Below, piece by piece: positions 6,555 to 9,651 of a DNA stretch of 9,651 bases. A program made the position numbers and the translations under genes. The DNA is taken from positions 1 to 9,651 of the forward strand of contig JACPHF010000019.1 of NCBI GenBank assembly GCA_016188735.1, read 5' to 3'. This stretch comes from Parcubacteria group bacterium. Lineage in GTDB: Bacteria; Patescibacteriota; Minisyncoccia; Minisyncoccales; UBA10102. Under the pieces are notes generated by a model. It saw only the letters and a list, made by a program, of their open reading frames with translations. It did no database searches and had not been told where the DNA came from. The stretch's first letter is position 1. Every line of letters begins with the position of its first letter.

Positions 6555-6866
6555 TTATTGGGCAATTTTTGCAACCACTCCCCCGCCGATTGTGATATAA
6601 CGTACGGTATTTACCCGCTCAAACTGCAGCGTTTGAGCCAGCAGTTCCAATTGAGGGATCGAGAACGTTTCGCCGGAACGCATTTCAAGCGTTGCCGTCT
6701 CTTTACTCAAGATCTTTACGCCCTCTTCGTATTCCAGCGTTTGATAGGTAAGCTCAACGAGCCTGTTGATCTGCACGATGTACAAAAGCGACAGCATGCA
6801 GGCAAGAACGCCCAAGGCGGCCCATGATATCTTGTTTGAAGGAACGGAAAGGATATATGTGTTCAT
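6555..6866 (-). CDS. ftsL: FtsL-like small divisome protein
   Basis: A 103-residue single-pass protein. A short N-terminus is followed by one membrane helix (about 14-34), then a likely coiled coil (about 34-63, LVELTYQTLEYEEGVKILSK) and a C-terminal tail. This is the FtsL/FtsB architecture; such proteins form a coiled-coil scaffold that activates FtsWI at the septum. Sequence similarity in this family is low, so the name rests mainly on topology, size and position between rsmH and ftsI. The ATG overlaps the rsmH stop by 4 nt (ATGA), and an AGGA 12 nt upstream is only weakly placed. Confidence 0.8.
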   Translation of the reverse strand: MNTYILSVPSNKISWAALGVLACMLSLLYIVQINRLVELTYQTLEYEEGVKILSKETATLEMRSGETFSIPQLELLAQTLQFERVNTVRYITIGGGVVAKIAQ

Positions 6867-7759
6867 GATGGTAATGTTTCCTGTTTGACTGCGACTCGTA
6901 ATTTTGCCGACCTTGCTTTGGGATTCATGCGAACTTCTTTCGGAGATGCCATTTTCGGTTTCTTGGTTATTGGTTTTAAGGAAGGGGTGTCTCTGAAGAA
7001 GCGCTTTACGATCCTGTCTTCCAGGGAGTGAAAGGAAATCACGGCTATCTTTCCTCCTTCGGTTACCAGGGAGAGGGCTGCCGCAAGTCCCTGTTCCAGA
7101 TTCTCCAGCTCGTTGTTCGTCGCGATTCTCAGTGCCTGGAATGTTCTCGTGGCCGGATGTATGCGCGATCGCAGGAAGCGTTTTTGCATCGCGCGCTCGA
7201 CAATGAGAACCAACTGGCGGGTTCTCGTAATCTGGCGCAAACTTCTCTCCTGCACGATGGCGTCTGCTATCTGGCGCCAGAACCGTTCTTCTCCGTAGGT
7301 CTTCAGGATTCGTTCCAGCTCGGGCCTGCTCCAGTAATTCACAATCTTCTCTGCGGTTACGGGATTCGCGGCGCCGTAGCGCATATCAAGGGGGCCGTCT
7401 TTCTGAAACGAGAATCCGCGCTCCGCGTCTTCCATTTGAGAAGTCGAGAATCCGAGATCGAACAGAATGCCGTGAATCGTATAGAACTTTTCTTTTGCTG
7501 CTATTTCCCGCATATTTGCAAAATTATCCTGGACAAGGATCGCTCGACCGATAAGGCCCGAAGATTTCAGATTTGCGCCAGCCGTTTTGATGGCATCAGC
7601 GTCCCAGTCAATGCCGAGAAGCTTTCCCTTCGGCCCGGTTTTTTCCAGTATCATATTCGCATGGCCTCCGTTTCCCAGCGTGCAGTCAATGAAATTCTCG
7701 TTCTCTTTCGGATCGAGCAATTCAATCAATTCTTCGGTAAGTACGGGTATGTGCATCAT
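6863..7759 (-). CDS. rsmH: 16S rRNA (cytosine1402-N4)-methyltransferase RsmH
   Basis: A 298-residue protein of typical RsmH (MraW) length that methylates N4 of C1402 in the 16S rRNA decoding centre using S-adenosylmethionine. Family signatures are all visible: SAM-binding DCTLGNGGHA (25-34), DLGFSTSQ (101-108), GFSF (115-118) with DGPLDMR (121-127), HPATRTFQALRI (201-212), ISFHSLEDRIVK (241-252) and NPKARSAKLR (279-288). I chose the ATG at 7759 because MMHIPVL matches the family N-terminus; the frame is open upstream to 7834 but that part lies inside mraZ. The ATG overlaps the mraZ stop by one base (TGATG). A second ATG follows immediately (7756). Confidence 0.97.
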   Translation of the reverse strand: MMHIPVLTEELIELLDPKENENFIDCTLGNGGHANMILEKTGPKGKLLGIDWDADAIKTAGANLKSSGLIGRAILVQDNFANMREIAAKEKFYTIHGILFDLGFSTSQMEDAERGFSFQKDGPLDMRYGAANPVTAEKIVNYWSRPELERILKTYGEERFWRQIADAIVQERSLRQITRTRQLVLIVERAMQKRFLRSRIHPATRTFQALRIATNNELENLEQGLAAALSLVTEGGKIAVISFHSLEDRIVKRFFRDTPSLKPITKKPKMASPKEVRMNPKARSAKLRVAVKQETLPS

Positions 7760-8229
7760 CAAAGTCCGAGTTCTTTCAGGCGTTCTGACATATCCCCTGC
7801 CTCGCTCTCGACCTTCTCCTTGTATCCCTGCCATTTTTGCTCGTCCCAGATTTCCATGCGGTCGTATACTCCGGCAACGACCACCTTTTTCTGAAGCCCC
7901 GCGTATGATTTGAGATAGTCGGGAACCAGAATCCTTCCCAGATTGTCCAGGTCAACATACCTGCCGCCCGTGAGCATGAGCCGGGCAAATCCCCTGGCGT
8001 CTGCCTGGGCAAGCGGAAGCTTGCTCAGTTTTTCCGCAAGATCTTCCCATGCCTTGATTGGATACAGGAAAAGACACTGATCGAGTCCCCTGGTGATAAC
8101 CGCCTTCCTGCCCAAGGCAGAACGAAACTCTGGGGGTATTGCCAGTCTTTTCTTCTCAATCCCCACTTTTATCCACAGATCCTCTCTGTTTCCCACAATA
8201 TGCCACTCAGACATACCGGTCAACCACAT
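7759..8229 (-). CDS. mraZ: Transcriptional regulator MraZ
   Basis: MraZ, an AbrB/SpoVT-fold DNA-binding protein that autoregulates the dcw cluster. Two swapped-hairpin half-domains are clear: IEKKRLAIPPEFRSALGRK followed by RGLDQCLFLYP, and ARLMLTGGRYVDLDNLGR followed by ILVPDYL. The usual DKGRL is EKKRL in the first half and DNLGRI in the second. The start is uncertain. ATG at 8229 (156 residues) has AAGGG 7 nt upstream and is my choice; ATG at 8214 lacks a ribosome-binding site; ATG at 8274 has GGTGGGG nearby but that G-run may be an operator. All give a longer lead (about 20 residues) before the first strand than the usual MFxGEYxHTLDxKGR. This lead is encoded by DNA carrying 10-bp-spaced GTGG boxes. 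Confidence 0.93.
   Translation of the reverse strand: MWLTGMSEWHIVGNREDLWIKVGIEKKRLAIPPEFRSALGRKAVITRGLDQCLFLYPIKAWEDLAEKLSKLPLAQADARGFARLMLTGGRYVDLDNLGRILVPDYLKSYAGLQKKVVVAGVYDRMEIWDEQKWQGYKEKVESEAGDMSERLKELGL
8163..8206 (-). promoter_or_regulatory. Putative MraZ box array, 10-bp register
   Basis: On the minus strand GTGG begins at 8206, 8196, 8176 and 8166, exactly 10 bp apart except for one degenerate slot at 8186 (GAGA). Another GTGG at 8227 is one base out of register. The MraZ sites described in E. coli are TGGG-type direct repeats with a 10-bp period, one per ring subunit on one DNA face. A 10-bp period cannot come from codon structure. The array lies within the first codons of mraZ, so it would be an intragenic operator unless the true start is further down. 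Confidence 0.6.
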
Positions 8230-8264
8230 GGACACACCCTTAAATCCCCGTTCAAAACAAGTAG

Positions 8265-8285
8265 TTTTCCACATATTTTCCCCAC
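8265..8285 (-). promoter_or_regulatory. Additional GTGG-A-rich pair upstream of mraZ
   Basis: On the minus strand GTGGGGAAAA (8285-8276) and GTGGAAAA (8272-8265) resemble the boxes inside mraZ (GTGGGAAA at 8196, GTGGATAAAA at 8176) but are 13 bp apart. They lie between the clp terminator and the chosen mraZ start. I found no convincing promoter here: TTAATC (-35) and GAAAAT (-10, 8275-8280) with a 17-nt spacer is the best and is weak. Confidence 0.3.
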
Positions 8286-8300
8286 CGGGGTTTTACTGAT

Positions 8301-8340
8301 TAAAAGCAAACAAAGAGCGGCAGACCCTTTGGCTGCCGCC
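8301..8340 (-). terminator. Intrinsic terminator of the Clp ATPase gene
   Basis: On the minus strand GCGGCAG (8339-8333) pairs perfectly with CTGCCGC (8323-8317) around a 9-nt loop in which CC/GG can pair further. A T-rich tail follows (TCTTTGTTTGCTTTTA, 8316-8301). The hairpin begins 26 nt after the clp stop codon and separates it from the mraZ operon. Confidence 0.85.
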
Positions 8341-8365
8341 CTTTATCCCAGTTGAACCGCCTTGT

Positions 8366-9651
8366 TTACGAGATTTTAAGCGTGAAATCTTGAGGGTTAA
8401 TCTCTATCTTACTCCCGGAACGCACATCGTTGCGCAGCAACGCTTCTGCCAGCGCATTCTCCACCTTTTCCTGAATCACCCTGCGCATGCTTCTGGCGCC
8501 AAATGAAGGGTCGTATCCAAGTTCGGCAATCTTTTCTTTCAGGGAATCCGTAATGACAAGCTGGATTCCTTTCTTTTCCAGATTCTCTCCAACCTTGGCA
8601 AGCATGAGATGCGCGATATCTTTGAGATTCTCCTTGGTGAGGGGCGTGAAAATGACCACTCCGTCAAACCGATTGAGAAATTCGGGACGGTACACGCCCT
8701 GCGAAAACAGGTAATCGATCATTCTCTGCTTGAGCTGTTTGAAATCTTCTTTTTGCTTGATGGCTTCCAGAATGAACTGGTAGCCCGCGTTCGAGGTTGC
8801 GATGATGATGGTGTGCATAAAACTCACTTTTCTACCCAAGCCGTCTGTCACGTGGCCTTCGTCGAGAACCTGCAGGAACAGGTTGAGGATGTTGGTGTTT
8901 GCCTTTTCCAATTCGTCCAACAGCACAATACAGAAAGGATTTTCCCTGATCGGCGTCGTGAGAAGGCCTTCCTGGTCTTTTGAGCCCAGCAGCCTGTCTA
9001 TGTCCTTTGCGTTTTGAAACTCGGACATGTCCAGCCGTACCATGCGGGATTCTGATCCGAAGTACACGGCGGCGAGCGCTTTTGCGGTTTCAGTTTTCCC
9101 GACTCCGGTGGGCCCCAAGAACAGAAAACTTCCCATGGGGCCTTTCCGGGAAGCAATCTCGGTTCTCGCGCGCCTCAATGCCGAAGACACCTCGGCTACC
9201 GCTTCTTCCTGGTTGATGATGCGCTCGTGCAGAAGATCTTCCAGGTTCAAAAGTGTTTCGCGCTCTTTCGTTTCTATCTTCCCTACCGGCATCTGGGTCT
9301 TTTCCGTGAGAACCGCTGCCACGTGTCCCGGCAGGAGGACTCGTTCTTTCGTCTGCACGAGATACGATATTGCCTCATCCAGCAGATCAATCGCTTTCTT
9401 GGGGAAAGGCGTGCCCTGGATATACTTATCGGCCAGCCGCACCACTTCCTTGAGAGCCGGATACGCAACTAGGCAGCGCGATCGGTATTCGATCATTCCC
9501 ACGCGTTGCTCCAGGACTTCCAGGGTCTGGTCCTGGGAAATTTCCTGCACCTCGACGCTCTCAAAGAACGAGAGGAATGAGGGATCCTGTTCCAAGGTAA
9601 GATGAAGCCCCCCGAAAGTAGTCGCGGCCACGAATCTGAATTCCGGCATCG
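8366..9651 (-). CDS. Clp/Hsp100 AAA+ ATPase, C-terminal part, degenerate D1
   Basis: The last 427-odd residues of a ClpA/B/C-type unfoldase; the frame runs off the right edge, so the N-domain and D1 Walker motifs are unseen. Numbering from the Met at 9649: the D1 tail (1-95) keeps FRFVAATT and the KAIDLLDEA end, but the ERRF arginine-finger segment is replaced by SFLSFFES (24-31). No middle coiled coil follows. D2 looks intact: Walker A GPTGVGKT (179-186), Walker B VLLDE (242-246), sensor-1 TSN (285-287), RPEFLNRF (321-328), sensor-2 GARS (384-387). The ClpP-docking [LIV]GF loop expected between TSN and RPEF is not evident, so partnership with ClpP is doubtful. Stop TAA, then a terminator. 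A gene symbol cannot be chosen between clpA, clpB and clpC. Confidence 0.9.
   Translation of the reverse strand, partial: MPEFRFVAATTFGGLHLTLEQDPSFLSFFESVEVQEISQDQTLEVLEQRVGMIEYRSRCLVAYPALKEVVRLADKYIQGTPFPKKAIDLLDEAISYLVQTKERVLLPGHVAAVLTEKTQMPVGKIETKERETLLNLEDLLHERIINQEEAVAEVSSALRRARTEIASRKGPMGSFLFLGPTGVGKTETAKALAAVYFGSESRMVRLDMSEFQNAKDIDRLLGSKDQEGLLTTPIRENPFCIVLLDELEKANTNILNLFLQVLDEGHVTDGLGRKVSFMHTIIIATSNAGYQFILEAIKQKEDFKQLKQRMIDYLFSQGVYRPEFLNRFDGVVIFTPLTKENLKDIAHLMLAKVGENLEKKGIQLVITDSLKEKIAELGYDPSFGARSMRRVIQEKVENALAEALLRNDVRSGSKIEINPQDFTLKIS

Noticed and set aside
7757..7834. Longer rsmH starting at 7834
   Set aside because: The extra 25 residues lie inside mraZ, lack family similarity, and the family N-terminus MHIPVL begins at 7759/7756.
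7028..7894. A 288-codon plus-strand open frame opposite rsmH/mraZ
   Set aside because: The opposite strand carries complete, motif-rich rsmH and mraZ; the plus frame shows no family motif or RBS.
8280..8290. CCCC-GGT-GGGG hairpin upstream of mraZ as a terminator
   Set aside because: Only a 4-bp stem, and an A-run rather than a T-run follows in the direction of transcription; the G-run is better read as part of a candidate GTGG box.
1..9651. CRISPR arrays, insertion sequences, rRNA
   Set aside because: No regularly spaced long repeats, transposase-like frame or rRNA-like segment was seen on either strand; coding density leaves no gene-free stretch over 300 bases.

Overview
The window is a densely packed bacterial chromosome segment in which every gene I can support lies on the minus strand. 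The layout below therefore follows transcription, from high to low coordinates. The order mraZ-rsmH-ftsL-ftsI is the start of the bacterial division and cell-wall (dcw) cluster. Overlaps of 1-4 nt, compact proteins, a shortened dcw cluster and divergent versions of several transporters and chaperones suggest a small-genome lineage such as Patescibacteria/CPR. That placement is inference from style only; no rRNA or phylogenetic marker was compared.

Region by region: (1) 9651-8366 is the C-terminal half of a Clp/Hsp100 AAA+ ATPase whose first ATPase module looks degenerate, followed by an intrinsic terminator (8301-8340). (2) 8229-4897 is mraZ, rsmH, ftsL and ftsI, nearly fused end to end (1-nt overlap, 4-nt overlap, 2-nt gap). 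The start of mraZ carries an array of GTGG boxes in strict 10-bp register, the layout known for MraZ autoregulatory sites. (3) A tRNA-Glu(CTC) with encoded CCA (4864-4787) has a candidate promoter whose -35 overlaps the ftsI stop codon and whose spacer is a perfect palindrome; an intrinsic terminator follows the tRNA. (4) 4735-92 holds a P-type cation ATPase broken by a frameshift, a CaCA-type cation exchanger overlapping its end by 4 nt, and rmuC. (5) At the left edge a candidate promoter and a strong ribosome-binding site lead into the first four codons of another gene.

Functionally, region 2 serves septal peptidoglycan synthesis and its control: a transcription factor, a 16S rRNA methyltransferase, a divisome scaffold and a transpeptidase. 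Region 4 pairs two cation transporters, probably for calcium or another divalent ion, with a nuclease-like DNA maintenance protein. The main points for a second look are the MraZ-box array inside the mraZ reading frame, the frameshift plus altered signature motifs in the P-type ATPase (DKTLT for DKTGT, TGEW for TGES), the loss of most ion ligands in the exchanger, the apparent loss of D1 arginine fingers in the Clp ATPase, and two promoters with inverted repeats in their spacers.
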